Positions 47,090-58,341 of a stretch of DNA of 63,687 bases are shown here, in pieces. Source of the stretch: Agrobacterium tumefaciens. Lineage in GTDB: Bacteria; Pseudomonadota; Alphaproteobacteria; Rhizobiales; Rhizobiaceae. The first letter of the stretch is position 1; each line of letters opens with the position of its first letter. Below the pieces are notes generated by a model. It had not been told where the DNA came from. It was given only the letters and a program-made list of their open reading frames with translations, and did not search any database. The position numbers and the translations under genes were made by a program. The stretch covers positions 1 to 63,687 of the forward strand of contig NZ_JXQV01000026.1 in the NCBI RefSeq assembly GCF_000834635.1, read 5' to 3'.

Positions 47090-47479
47090 ATGCCGCTGAT
47101 CAAAGTAAATCTGAGGAAAGGTCGTTCGAAAGCCGAGCTAAGATCGCTGCTCGACAAGATACACGATGTCATGGTGGCTGCTTTCAATGTTCCAGAGCGT
47201 GATCGATATCAGATCGTCTATGAACATAAGTCTTCACACATGCATGCTCTGGACACGGGTCTCGGTTTCGAGCGAACGGATAAATTTGTGCTCATCGAGG
47301 TCGTCTCGCGCCCCAGGAAGCAAAGCGAGAAGTTGGCTTTTTATCGAAACCTTGCGGCGGGTTTGGAGTCGGAGTGTTCAATCGCAGCGTCTGATATCAT
47401 GGTGTCGTTCGTGGAAAACACGGACGATGATTGGTCTTTTGGGGGAGGGGTCGCCCAGTTCGTTACGGGTGAGCTTTGA
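47090..47479 (+). CDS. Tautomerase-superfamily protein, malonate semialdehyde decarboxylase-like
   Basis: A 129-residue protein (ATG at 47090 with a strong AAGGAGG box) that begins MPLIKVNLRKGRSKAELRSL. Counting from Pro-1 after Met removal, it has D37 (ERDRYQ), R73 and R75 (SRPR), W114 and F116 (DWSFGG), F123 and L128 (last residue). These are the positions I recall as catalytic Asp/Arg and hydrophobic wall of Pseudomonas malonate semialdehyde decarboxylase. Malonate semialdehyde is the last intermediate of inositol breakdown, so this enzyme may decarboxylate it to acetaldehyde and CO2, in place of or beside IolA. Located 52 bp after iolB and 18 bp before the RpiR gene. Confidence 0.85.
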   Translation: MPLIKVNLRKGRSKAELRSLLDKIHDVMVAAFNVPERDRYQIVYEHKSSHMHALDTGLGFERTDKFVLIEVVSRPRKQSEKLAFYRNLAAGLESECSIAASDIMVSFVENTDDDWSFGGGVAQFVTGEL

Positions 47480-47497
47480 ACCGGAGGCTCAACGCGA

Positions 47498-48340
47498 ATG
47501 AACGTGCCTGCCGATAAAATGGACCACCAACAGCCAGATCCTCCAGTCGATTTCGACAGCCTGCGCGTGCTGATAAAGGCGAAAAACAGGACGTTTCCCA
47601 AACGCCTGTCCCAGGTGGCACGCTATCTGATCGATAATCCGGACGAAACTGCCCTCGGCTCAGTCGGTTCTATAGCCGAAGCTGCGCAAGTGACCCCGTC
47701 GACCGTGATGCGGTTCGCGCAGCTTCTAGGCTATGACGGCTTCACTGCGCTGCAGGAAATATTCCGACGAAACATTCGGGCAAAACTCTCTTTAAACCAA
47801 GACGCGACAGGCTGGAAATCTCTTGAGAAGGAAAGGTCATCGCCAAGTCACCCGCTAAGTCAGACAATTGACGCCTGCTGCACCGCTCTGTCTGGGCTCA
47901 CCAACATGGTTACAACGATAGAGATCGACGGCGCTGTCGAAATCCTTTCACGGTCCCGCTGCGTGTTTATCCAGGGATCACGTTCGACCTTTCCGATGAC
48001 GGTTGCGCTTCAGCAAGCACTGACGCGAAAAGGTATTCGATGCACGTTATCGATGGACCTCACTGGCGGAGATGACGTTCTCGCGCTAGCAACGAATGAC
48101 GATGCCGTAATCTTCATCTCACGATCCGCTGATGCCGAACGTGTGTTTCATGCCTTACCTCTGGCGGCAAAGGGCGTTCCGATCATCGCCATCGTGGATT
48201 CCAGTCTCAGCCCATATACGGATGTCGCATCGATCAGCTTCAAGCTTGGTAGGCCGGATGATACGAATTTCCTAATGCCGACACTGGCGATCGCACTCAC
48301 CGAGGTATTGGTAAAACGGTTGAAGCAGAGGCACGCATGA
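47498..48340 (+). CDS. iolR: RpiR-family regulator, IolR-like
   Basis: A 280-residue protein. N-terminal RpiR helix-turn-helix: FPKRLSQVARYLIDNPDETA, GSIAEAAQVTPSTVMRFAQL, GYDGFTALQEIFRR. C-terminal SIS sugar-phosphate-binding domain: EILSRSRCVFIQGSRSTFPM, AVIFISRSADAERVF, VPIIAIVDSSLSPY. Inositol operons in rhizobia are repressed by an RpiR-type IolR that responds to a pathway intermediate, so that role is likely. Last gene of the plus-strand run; convergent with the minus-strand operon 30 bp away. The IolR symbol is by family and context. Confidence 0.85.
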   Translation: MNVPADKMDHQQPDPPVDFDSLRVLIKAKNRTFPKRLSQVARYLIDNPDETALGSVGSIAEAAQVTPSTVMRFAQLLGYDGFTALQEIFRRNIRAKLSLNQDATGWKSLEKERSSPSHPLSQTIDACCTALSGLTNMVTTIEIDGAVEILSRSRCVFIQGSRSTFPMTVALQQALTRKGIRCTLSMDLTGGDDVLALATNDDAVIFISRSADAERVFHALPLAAKGVPIIAIVDSSLSPYTDVASISFKLGRPDDTNFLMPTLAIALTEVLVKRLKQRHA

Positions 48341-48369
48341 ATGCCGCCTAATTGACAGCATGCCCACGT

Positions 48370-49416
48370 TCATTCGACTAGCCCTGCTTGTGCAAACGAA
48401 ATATCGATCGCAGTGCGGATGGAGTCAAGCGTCTCCATCGTGGCAAGCGTCTCCTGTAGCGGCCGACATGTGCTTTCCAATCGTCCTTCGAAAATCGCCC
48501 AGGCTACGTCCGCCGCCTCATAGAACAGTCCCTCGAAATGCGCGCCTCTCGGTTCTTCGTAGCGAAGCCGGACTAACCCATTCAGTGACCAGACCTCAAA
48601 CGCACCGGGCAGGTGGAATTCCGTCTCGAAACGGATCGACCCCTTCGTTCCTACGATGGCGGCATTTGTGGAGGTGAAACCGTAGAGCGTTGTCGACATG
48701 GTGCCAAGCGCTCCGCTGGCGTTGGCGAGAACGACAGATAGCTGGCCATTCACGCCAGCAGGATCAGTTTCACCGAGACCGACAACCTTATCCGGCACGC
48801 CGAGAAGTTTTGCCAGGAGGGAAACCGGATAAGTGCCTAGATCGAGCAACGGGCCACCGGCAAGACTGGCGTCGAAAATTCGGTGACCGCGTGGCAGATA
48901 TTCGCCATATTCTGTGTAGACAGACCGTACTTCACCTATACTGCCCGCATCCAGAACCTGCTGGAGCACATCGAATTTCGGCAGAAAATAGGTCCACAGC
49001 GCTTCCGCGAGAAAGACGCCCTTGCGGCGGGCAGCCGTCACCATGGACTGCGCTTGCGCGAGGTTGAGTGCCATCGGCTTTTCGACAAGCACATGTTTGC
49101 CCGCCTCGATGGCGAGCAATGCGTGATCGCAATGCATGTTGTGCGGCGATGCGACATAGATGATGTCGATGTCGTCTGCTGTTACAAGCGCTTCATAGCT
49201 ATCGTAGACGCCCGAAATATTCCAACGTGCAGCAAAGGCGTGTGCCGATGCGCGCGATCTAGACCCCACGGCAGCGATGTCCTGCCGTGTGTGCGCCTTG
49301 ACGGATTCCACGAACTTGTCAGCAATCCAGCCTGAACCCAGTATGCCCCACCGCAGGGGCGGAGCTTCCATTGCGGGGCGGATTCGCGCGGCGGGCAGGG
49401 TTTGGGGAAACGACAT
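48370..49416 (-). CDS. Gfo/Idh/MocA-family oxidoreductase
   Basis: A 348-residue NAD(P) dehydrogenase: WGILGSGWIADKFVESVKAH at the start, HVLVEKPMALNLAQAQSM with the conserved Lys, and a GGPLLDLGTYPVSLLAKLLG segment in place of the H...D box, as in the trans-dihydrodiol/glucose-fructose-oxidoreductase branch. An ATG at 49371 (MEAPPLRWGI) is a possible shorter start. Last gene of the minus-strand four-gene operon; 38 bp from the next gene upstream. Substrate unknown, probably a sugar or cyclitol. Confidence 0.82.
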   Translation of the reverse strand: MSFPQTLPAARIRPAMEAPPLRWGILGSGWIADKFVESVKAHTRQDIAAVGSRSRASAHAFAARWNISGVYDSYEALVTADDIDIIYVASPHNMHCDHALLAIEAGKHVLVEKPMALNLAQAQSMVTAARRKGVFLAEALWTYFLPKFDVLQQVLDAGSIGEVRSVYTEYGEYLPRGHRIFDASLAGGPLLDLGTYPVSLLAKLLGVPDKVVGLGETDPAGVNGQLSVVLANASGALGTMSTTLYGFTSTNAAIVGTKGSIRFETEFHLPGAFEVWSLNGLVRLRYEEPRGAHFEGLFYEAADVAWAIFEGRLESTCRPLQETLATMETLDSIRTAIDISFAQAGLVE

Positions 49417-49454
49417 CAGTTTTTATCCTTCCATGATGGGCGAATGCCCGTCGC

Positions 49455-50627
49455 TTAACGGGCGATCGTCTGCCATGTCTTTGTTTCCAGAGACAGTTCC
49501 ATGGCATCGATGATGCGCTCGTTGGCAAGGCCGAATTCGAAATTTGGAAAGCAGTCTTCGTCGTTGACGATGCCTTCGATCAGATCTCGCACCTCAATCA
49601 CCTTGACGTCGAAGTAACCAAGGCCACCACCCGCGAAATCGAAGCCGAAGAAAGCGGAGAACTGCGAGACCTGACTTCCGGCATAGATTGTCTTGAAGCC
49701 ACGGTCCGGCTTGGGATCGTTGAAGCGAGAGATTTTCAGTTCGTTGAAACGCTCTCCGTCCATCAGGATGGTGCCTTCCGTGCCAGACACCTCCCAGTAA
49801 ATGCCGAAGACCTTTCCGGCGGCAACGCGTGATGCTTCGATTGTTCCGCCAGCGCCGTTTGCGAAGCGAACAAGCGTCTGTATTTGGTCCTCGTTTTCGA
49901 CCACCGCACGCGGAGCTTCACTGCCAGCCTTTGCACCATAACCCGATCCGCCCTGTGGAACGGGCCGTGTTGGGAAAAACGTCTGCGTTTGAGCGATGAC
50001 GCTTTCAAAATCGCCCATCAAATATTGTGCGACGGAGATCACATGGCTGCCGAGATCGCCAAGAGCGCCGGAGCCTGCGTCTTTGCGTGTGCAACGCCAG
50101 GAAAACGGCAGCTCAGGATCGGAGAAGAAGCCCTGGTCGAACCAACCACGGAAGCGCATCGGCGTGCCGATGTCACCCTTGTCGATCAACTGCTTGGCCA
50201 GCATAGCGGCAGGCGTCTTGATGTTGTTGAAGGCCACCATGGTCTTGACGCCCTTGCTTCTGGCGGCGGCGGCCATTTCCTCCGCCTCCTCCAGCGTCAC
50301 AGACAGGGGCTTTTCGCAATAGACGTGTTTGCCGGCAGCGATTGCTGCCATTGCCATTTCATGGTGCATGGAGTTCGGCGAGGTAATGTCGACAACGTCG
50401 ATTTCAGGGTCTTCGACCAGCTTGCGCCAGTCTCCCGTGCTTCTCTCGAAGCCGAAGCGAGCTGCTGCATCGGCGGCAAGCTCGTCCGTCGCATCCGCCA
50501 GAAGGCATAGGCGGGGAACGGCAGGCAGATCGCGATACAGCATCCCCGCACGGCGATAGGCATCCGAGTGTGCCTGACCCATGAAGCCGGATCCGATCAG
50601 GCCAATATTGAGAGTTTTCTTATTCAT
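49455..50627 (-). CDS. Gfo/Idh/MocA-family oxidoreductase
   Basis: About 390 residues from the ATG at 50627 (AGGA 8 bp upstream; an ATG at 50636 also possible). NAD site LNIGLIGSGFMGQAHSDAYR, CEKPLSVTLEEAEEM with the catalytic Lys, and GALGDLGSHVISVAQYLMGD in the second domain. The length is that of the larger inositol- or sugar-dehydrogenase group. The first codons overlap the end of the IolE-like gene, so the two are translationally coupled. Confidence 0.85.
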   Translation of the reverse strand: MNKKTLNIGLIGSGFMGQAHSDAYRRAGMLYRDLPAVPRLCLLADATDELAADAAARFGFERSTGDWRKLVEDPEIDVVDITSPNSMHHEMAMAAIAAGKHVYCEKPLSVTLEEAEEMAAAARSKGVKTMVAFNNIKTPAAMLAKQLIDKGDIGTPMRFRGWFDQGFFSDPELPFSWRCTRKDAGSGALGDLGSHVISVAQYLMGDFESVIAQTQTFFPTRPVPQGGSGYGAKAGSEAPRAVVENEDQIQTLVRFANGAGGTIEASRVAAGKVFGIYWEVSGTEGTILMDGERFNELKISRFNDPKPDRGFKTIYAGSQVSQFSAFFGFDFAGGGLGYFDVKVIEVRDLIEGIVNDEDCFPNFEFGLANERIIDAMELSLETKTWQTIAR

Positions 50628-51561
50628 GATTTTCATCCTGATGAACGGGGGTATTGGCAAGAGTGTCAAGGACGTGGTTGAAGGCAGCGGTGACGGCGGG
50701 GAGTGGCGGGGTAAGTGCCGGATCCTGTTCCGCTTCGACGACCAGCCAGCCACGATAGCCGCTTTGCCGAACGAAGGTGGCCAGTGGGGCAAAATCGATG
50801 ATCCCGTCGCCCGGCACAGTGAACATGCCTTTCCGCACGCCGGTATTAAAACTCAGATCTCCGCTGCGGACTTCGGCCATCACTGGCCCACGCACATCTT
50901 TCAGGTGAATATGAGCGATGCGGTCGTCAAACCGTTCAATCAGACGGGTGTAGTCGAACCCTGCGGCAGTGGCGTGGCCAGTGTCGAGAAGAAGTCCGAC
51001 GGACGCGCCCGAATTGTCAAACACGGAGGAAATCTCGTCAAATGTTTCGGCCACCATCATCAGGTGATGGTGATAGGCCAGCGCCAGACCATATTCCCCC
51101 CTCAGTCGCATACCGAAATCTGTCAGCCGCGCTCCATAGGCGGCAAAATCTTCTTTCGGCATCAGACGTCGCGCGGACATCTGTGCATCCAGCGGGGCAC
51201 CGGGCGTCATCATGGCCACTTCGCCATAGACCATGACCGACGAGCCCATGTCGCGCAGCAACTTGGCGTGATCTGCCACGGCTGCCATCTCTGCATCGAC
51301 ATCGTATTCCGCCAGGCTTCCAGAGTGCCAGCCGGAGGCCAAAGCCAGTCCGCGGTCACTCAGAAGAGGTGCCAATGTCTTGAAGTCGCGGGGCAGCTTG
51401 CGTCCGAGTTCGACGCCCTGATAACCGACACTCGCTGCATCATCCAGGCAGGTTTTAAGCGATATGTCGGCACCCAAATCTTCCAGCACGTCGTTGGCCC
51501 ATGAAAGCGGGCTTACCGCGAGACGAACGCCGCTCGGCAGGTTCGATAGTTTTTCGTTCAT
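50620..51561 (-). CDS. IolE-like TIM-barrel protein (inosose dehydratase homologue)
   Basis: About 313 residues from the ATG at 51561 (GGAGATTATC just before). It shares the IolE pattern: GVRLAVSPLSWANDVLEDLG, VGYQGVELGRKLP, GLALASGWHSGSL, LAYHHHLMMVAET, VGLLLDTGHATAAG, IAHIHLKDVRGPVM, GWLVVEAEQDPAL. It is clearly distinct from the IolE at 45301, so it may act on a different inosose or an amino-inositol ketone. It lies between two dehydrogenase genes in the minus-strand operon. Confidence 0.85.
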   Translation of the reverse strand: MNEKLSNLPSGVRLAVSPLSWANDVLEDLGADISLKTCLDDAASVGYQGVELGRKLPRDFKTLAPLLSDRGLALASGWHSGSLAEYDVDAEMAAVADHAKLLRDMGSSVMVYGEVAMMTPGAPLDAQMSARRLMPKEDFAAYGARLTDFGMRLRGEYGLALAYHHHLMMVAETFDEISSVFDNSGASVGLLLDTGHATAAGFDYTRLIERFDDRIAHIHLKDVRGPVMAEVRSGDLSFNTGVRKGMFTVPGDGIIDFAPLATFVRQSGYRGWLVVEAEQDPALTPPLPAVTAAFNHVLDTLANTPVHQDENHE

Positions 51562-51588
51562 GATAATCTCCTGCGGAAAACGCTGCAA

Positions 51589-52596
51589 CTAAGGTCGCCA
51601 GTCTGGTCCGATGTGAATGGGCATGCCGGTCTGCATGGAAACAATCGCCGCCTCTGCAATCCTCTGCGCTTCAAGTCCGTCTCGAATGCCGGCAAGAGGT
51701 TCTTGTCCCGTCTCGATCATATCAACGAAGGCCACCATCTCGTCGCGGTAGGCAGCCGCAAAACGTTCGATGAAATAATTCATCGGTGGCGAGGCGCGAA
51801 AGCCGCTGACGTCTGCAATCGTGACGCCACGCTGCGGGCGGTTCTCCACATACAGCACCTCTTTCGAGCAAAGCACCTCTAGCCGCTGATCGTAGCCAAA
51901 GGGTGCGCGGCGGCAGTTTATCATCTGCACGAACCGGCCGGATGCAGATGTCAGCGTCACCATGGCCGTATCGATATCTCCGGTATCGCCGATTTCCTTG
52001 TCGATCAGGCAATTGCCGACCGCATAAACGGTCGCGATTTCCTCGCCGAGAAGATAACGTGCCATGTCGAAATCGTGGATGGCTTGATCACGAAACATGC
52101 CGCCGGACTGGCTGATATACGCAAGGGAAGGTGGTGACGGATCGCGGGTATGCATGACGATATGCTCGAGTGTGCCCGCGTCGCCGCTCAAAACGTGATC
52201 GCGCACGAACCGAAAGTCCGGGTCATAACGGCGCTGGAAAGCAAGAAGGCAGGCAACGCCTGATGCCTCTACAGCATTGGTGACCGTCTCCACTGTCGCA
52301 AAATTGAGGCTGACAGGCTTTTCGCAAAAGATGGCCTTGCCGGAATTAGCCGCTTTCAGTAGCAGTTCGGCATGTGTATCGGTCGAACTGGCGATGATGA
52401 CACCGCCGATTGAAGAGTCTGAGAACACCGTGTCTGCCAAAACGCTTTCTGCACCGAGCCGAGCCGCAAGAAGTGCCTGATGCTCACCAGCAATCGGGTC
52501 GACAAGATATTTGATCTGCACCGAGCCCAGGCCGCTCGCATTTATCGCGTGCACATGCCCGATACGACCCGCGCCGAAGACAGCGAGATTGATCAT
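51589..52596 (-). CDS. Gfo/Idh/MocA oxidoreductase, inositol 2-dehydrogenase-like
   Basis: A 335-residue enzyme and first gene of the minus-strand operon. NAD site NLAVFGAGRIGHVHAINA, FCEKPVSLNFATVETV, then GGMFRDQAIHDFDMARYLLG with Asp/His catalytic residues, as in IolG. Unlike the other two paralogues in this operon it has the complete inositol-dehydrogenase box. Divergent from the LacI gene at 52719 across a 122-bp gap with a perfect palindrome. Confidence 0.87.
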   Translation of the reverse strand: MINLAVFGAGRIGHVHAINASGLGSVQIKYLVDPIAGEHQALLAARLGAESVLADTVFSDSSIGGVIIASSTDTHAELLLKAANSGKAIFCEKPVSLNFATVETVTNAVEASGVACLLAFQRRYDPDFRFVRDHVLSGDAGTLEHIVMHTRDPSPPSLAYISQSGGMFRDQAIHDFDMARYLLGEEIATVYAVGNCLIDKEIGDTGDIDTAMVTLTSASGRFVQMINCRRAPFGYDQRLEVLCSKEVLYVENRPQRGVTIADVSGFRASPPMNYFIERFAAAYRDEMVAFVDMIETGQEPLAGIRDGLEAQRIAEAAIVSMQTGMPIHIGPDWRP

Positions 52597-52686
52597 TGAT
52601 AGCCTCCCATTCCTTCCCGGTGCTGTTATGGCTTCATCCGGGTTGTGGGTAGACTAGCCTGGTGTTACTGATGGAAAACGTCAATT

Positions 52687-52706
52687 TTTGAAGAGATATC
52701 TTCAAA
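52687..52706. promoter_or_regulatory. Perfect 8-bp inverted repeat between divergent operon and LacI gene
   Basis: TTTGAAGA at 52687-52694 and TCTTCAAA at 52699-52706 with a 4-bp spacer, 12 bp before the LacI start. The position suits autoregulation by the LacI protein and joint control of the minus-strand operon. Confidence 0.5.
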
Positions 52707-52718
52707 TGGAGATGAACA

Positions 52719-53732
52719 ATGAGCAAACCTACTGCTCAGGATCTAGCATCTGCAGCAGGCGTGTCGCTGTCGACCGTCGACCGTGTTCTTAATAATCGTG
52801 GCGGCGTGAGCGAGGACAGAGAACGCCGTGTGCTCGAGCATGCGCGCAAGCTCAAGATCGACAGGGCGCTGAACCAGCGGGCAGCACGCACCCTTCGTAT
52901 CGCGGTTCTGCTTCAGCCGAGATCAAACCCTTTTCATGCCTTGGTTCAAGATCATTTTGAGGCAGCAAACCGGAATTTCGCTTTCTATAATCTCCAGTTC
53001 CAAGTGCATCACATCAACCCCCTGCGTCCTGCTGTAACGGCACAGTTGATAAATTCCCTATCTTCACGCTGCGATGCTCTTGCCATAATCAGTCCGCAAA
53101 ATGCGGCAGTCGCGGCGGCGTTGAGGGCATTTGGTCAAGGTGGAAAGCCCGTCGTCACCATGGTAACCGATCTTCGCGATGCTGAAAGATATGCCTATGT
53201 CGGACCAGACAACAGGAAAGCGGGCCGTGTCGCGGGCGATTTAATGGGACGTTTGCTCGGCCGGGACGGCGGAGAAATTGTCGTCATCGCGGGTCTGATC
53301 AGCATGATAGGCCATGAGGAGCGCGAGATGGGGTTCCGGACCGTTCTGCGTGAGCGCTATCCCCAGTGCAAGGTGACCGAGGTGCTCGAAAGCATGGAGC
53401 GCGGAGATGTGGCAGGTGACCTCGTTTTCAACGCGTTGAGAAAAAATCCAGCTATACGAGGCATCTATAATGCGTCTGCGGGCGCTCAAACGGTGGTCAA
53501 CGCCATGACGAAGCTTGGCAAGAACAAAGACGTGATTTTCATCACCCATGAGCTCACGAAAGACCGTCGTCATTTGATGCGAGATGGAATGATTGACGCA
53601 ATCATCGATCAGGATCCAGAGACTGAGGTGCGGACTGCGGTAGAAGCGCTCGCCGCTTATTTTGGAAGATCGGAAAAGTGCCTTCTGTCCCTTGTCACTC
53701 CCATACAGATACATATGATTGAGAACAGCTAG
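52719..53732 (+). CDS. LacI-family regulator of the minus-strand inositol-like operon
   Basis: A 337-residue LacI protein with headpiece AQDLASAAGVSLSTVDRVLN and a full effector domain (LRIAVLLQPRSNPFHALVQD to LVTPIQIHMIEN). It is a paralogue of the regulator at 32786, sharing the TVDRVLNNR form. Divergent from the dehydrogenase gene at 52596 and upstream of the binding protein/chemoreceptor pair at 54165, so it may control both. Confidence 0.87.
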   Translation: MSKPTAQDLASAAGVSLSTVDRVLNNRGGVSEDRERRVLEHARKLKIDRALNQRAARTLRIAVLLQPRSNPFHALVQDHFEAANRNFAFYNLQFQVHHINPLRPAVTAQLINSLSSRCDALAIISPQNAAVAAALRAFGQGGKPVVTMVTDLRDAERYAYVGPDNRKAGRVAGDLMGRLLGRDGGEIVVIAGLISMIGHEEREMGFRTVLRERYPQCKVTEVLESMERGDVAGDLVFNALRKNPAIRGIYNASAGAQTVVNAMTKLGKNKDVIFITHELTKDRRHLMRDGMIDAIIDQDPETEVRTAVEALAAYFGRSEKCLLSLVTPIQIHMIENS

Positions 53733-54164
53733 AGGCATTCGTTTAGGGTAAGAACCTTGACTTAGGTGCAGATCAACACCGCTAAGAGCTCTCTTCTACC
53801 TCGCCAAAATGACGGTCTGCTCGGCCGATTTTTCTAAATGAGAGCAAACAGAAAATCGTTAAAGTTCGGTTTTCGTCGTTTATCAATGTGCGTCACAATT
53901 CTCCAAATCCCTGTAGATGTTGCTGGACAGTAGACCGTGCTTGTCGTCCGAGCAGATTAGAACTTCATTACTTGTCACCAAAATATATTATTGGGCACTT
54001 CGGCGGAATAAGAATTCTCCAAAATAAAATATCGGCATTATTATTCCGAAATATCATGATATATTCAGTTTATCGTTCCTGGTAATGATTATATCCGTGA
54101 AGTGATAAGAGGAAATTAACCAAGCATAGCCTAAATTAACCTTGAATAAAGGGGGCTTACATAA
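53733..54164. other. AT-rich non-coding region with palindromes
   Basis: No gene is seen. The stretch is notably AT-rich towards its right end and contains a 12-bp perfect palindrome ATATCATGATAT (54051-54062) and an inverted pair CGGAATAA/TTATTCCG (about 54004-54048). It most likely holds the promoter and operator sites of the binding protein gene at 54165. Confidence 0.4.
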
Positions 54165-55097
54165 ATGCGATTATCTGTAGTTGTTACATCAATCCTGTTG
54201 TTGGGGACGAGCAGTGTTGAGGCAAAGACACTCGGAGTGTCGATCGCCAACGCGAATGACGCTTTTCTTCACAGCCTGCTAGGTGGCATCAAGAATGCCG
54301 CCGATAAGATGCCAGACATGAAATTGCATGTCGAAGACGCTGGTGGCGATCCTTCGCGTCAAATGGAGCAGATCAGTAAGCTGGCGGCCGACCGCGTCGA
54401 TGCAATGATCGTAATCCTTTCGGACGGCGACCTTGGAGCAAAGATTTCGCAGATTGGCACCACCGCCAACATACCCGTTGTCTATGTCAACAACGTTCCG
54501 GTCAATTCCGCCGAGCTTCCCGCTCATCAAACCGTTGTCGCCTCAGATGAAGTTGAAAGCGGAACGATGGAAACCCAGGAGGTTTGTCGCCTTCTAGGAG
54601 GCAAAGGCAAGGCTGTCGTTTTGATCGGAGAGTATTTCCATCCTGCGGCACGCACACGCACGAAGGACATCGATAGCGTTTTGTCCACCGATGCATGCAA
54701 GGGAATTTCCATACTAGAGAGGCAATCGGCGAACTGGTCACGTGACCAGGCTGACAATCTGATGCAAGAATGGCTGACCGCTGGCGTGAAGTTCGATGCC
54801 GTCATCGCGAATAACGATGAAATGGCTCTTGGTGCGATCCGGGCCATGAAGCGAAACAACATGCAAATGGATAAGGTTTTGGTGAGCGGCATCGATGCGA
54901 CGTCGGATGCGCTTGACGCGATGGCTGCGGGCGACCTCGATATCAGTGTCCTTCAAAATGCCCCTGAACAGGGTTCCAAGGGCGTCGAGGCGGCCATCAA
55001 GCTTATGGATGGTGGAACCGTGCCTGCTTTTATTAAGGTGCCTTTCGAGCTGGTTACTCCGGTCAATCTGAAATCCTACCTGGTTAAAAGCCAGTGA
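54165..55097 (+). CDS. Periplasmic sugar-binding protein paired with a chemoreceptor
   Basis: A 310-residue exported protein (MRLSVVVTSILLLGTSSVEA) similar to the two binding proteins at 34 and 37.7 kb: TLGVSIANANDAFLHSLLGG, VDAMIVILSDGDLGAKI, AVIANNDEMALGAIRAM, VSGIDATSDAL, PFELVTPVNLKSYL. No transporter genes adjoin it; instead the chemoreceptor starts 33 bp after its stop. It may present bound ligand to that receptor, as ribose- or galactose-binding protein does to Trg, or share the importer at 35-37.7 kb. Confidence 0.87.
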   Translation: MRLSVVVTSILLLGTSSVEAKTLGVSIANANDAFLHSLLGGIKNAADKMPDMKLHVEDAGGDPSRQMEQISKLAADRVDAMIVILSDGDLGAKISQIGTTANIPVVYVNNVPVNSAELPAHQTVVASDEVESGTMETQEVCRLLGGKGKAVVLIGEYFHPAARTRTKDIDSVLSTDACKGISILERQSANWSRDQADNLMQEWLTAGVKFDAVIANNDEMALGAIRAMKRNNMQMDKVLVSGIDATSDALDAMAAGDLDISVLQNAPEQGSKGVEAAIKLMDGGTVPAFIKVPFELVTPVNLKSYLVKSQ

Positions 55098-57272
<2,175 letters not shown>

Positions 57273-57286
57273 CTATGGTATTGTGG

Positions 57287-57316
57287 TGGGTCGGCAGCGC
57301 TGCAGGTGCCGACCCA
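57287..57316. terminator. Hairpin after the chemoreceptor gene
   Basis: TGGGTCGGCA at 57287-57296 pairs with TGCCGACCCA at 57307-57316 around a 10-base loop, 15 bp after the stop. CTATGG/CCATAG outside it can extend the pairing. No T-run is visible, but position and strength suggest a transcript end. Confidence 0.55.
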
Positions 57317-57830
57317 TTACAAGTTCCATAGTAAGGGCGAATGTTCGATCCTGCCGGACGGAAAGCAAGCGCTTGGTGACAGGTAAGGCGAGAGTGTATT
57401 TGCATTTCGGATGTTCAAATCCTATCAAGGCGATGGGAACTCGGTCGGGGGCCACGTCGGCGCCCTCTATATCAGCTTTGGCATGAACATGGAGACTGCA
57501 GGGCTCCATGACCCGGATGCACGATTATCCCGCCGACGTCTCAACAAGTCTTTGCACCGTCATTTGCCACGATAAAAGTCTGAGCCGAACGGCTGTGTCG
57601 TATCCTGCGGAGGGGACAAATTGTTCGAGACGGGCGACGTTGCTGATCCAACGAAACTCGCCAGACGTGCGTCACCGTACAAATCACCAATCGGAACTGG
57701 CAGGTTAGCAATTATCAAAATACACGGGCTAATTTTCGCTCAGCAGTTGTTTTATAAATTTTAATAAAGGTTGAGTTAGCATCTGCTAATGGGCGTCATG
57801 AGGAATGCCTGACAACAACAGGTGAACCCT
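57317..57830. other. Non-coding region before the fimbrial operon
   Basis: Small open frames occur but none is recognisable. The last 100 bp are AT-rich with an inverted repeat TTAGCA-TC-TGCTAA at 57776-57789, likely a regulator site or part of the promoter region of the fimbrial operon. Confidence 0.4.
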
Positions 57831-58328
57831 ATGAAGCTAACATCCTCCATGTTTAACTTGGCATTCTCTGCTGCCATCGTCACGGCTCAGCCGGCTTTGT
57901 CGCAAACGGCGACATCTCAGTTCAACGTCCAGATGACGATCACATCCGATTGCCAAGTCACTTCCGCCGGCAATCTAGACTTTGGCTCTACTGGCGTCAT
58001 CAGCGCGAACCGCGATTCGACAAGCTCTATTGTCGTACAGTGCACCAGCGGCACCGCTTACAATCTTGGTTTGGATGAGGGGCATGGATCGGGCGCAACC
58101 GTCGCATCGCGCGTCATGACAGGTCCAAGTTCGGCCAAGATCAACTACTCACTCTACACGGATGCGGGGCGGACTACACCTTGGGGCAATACGATCAACA
58201 CCAACACGATGGCCGCCAGCGGCAATGGCTCTACGCAAACCTATACGGTGTATGGCCGCGTACCTCCGCAGACCACACCGGCGGCAGGGACCTATACAGA
58301 TACCGTCACCGTCACCCTTACCTACTGA
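57831..58328 (+). CDS. Csu-type pilin (spore coat U domain), main fimbrial subunit
   Basis: About 165 residues from the ATG at 57831 (AGGTG upstream; a GTG at 57822 is an alternative). Signal peptide MKLTSSMFNLAFSAAIVTAQ then a single SCPU domain: FNVQMTITSDCQVTSAGNLD with a conserved Cys, SSIVVQCTSGTAYNLGLDEG with its partner Cys, and the terminal strand YTVYGRVPPQTTPAAGTYTD. It is the pilin of an archaic chaperone-usher system and polymerises by donor-strand exchange on the cell surface. Confidence 0.85.
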   Translation: MKLTSSMFNLAFSAAIVTAQPALSQTATSQFNVQMTITSDCQVTSAGNLDFGSTGVISANRDSTSSIVVQCTSGTAYNLGLDEGHGSGATVASRVMTGPSSAKINYSLYTDAGRTTPWGNTINTNTMAASGNGSTQTYTVYGRVPPQTTPAAGTYTDTVTVTLTY

Positions 58329-58341
58329 ACGGATGTAAGCA

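Noticed and set aside
57273..57509. Minus-strand 78-codon ORF after the chemoreceptor
   Set aside because: It overlaps the hairpin after the chemoreceptor, has no ribosome binding site and no recognisable motif.
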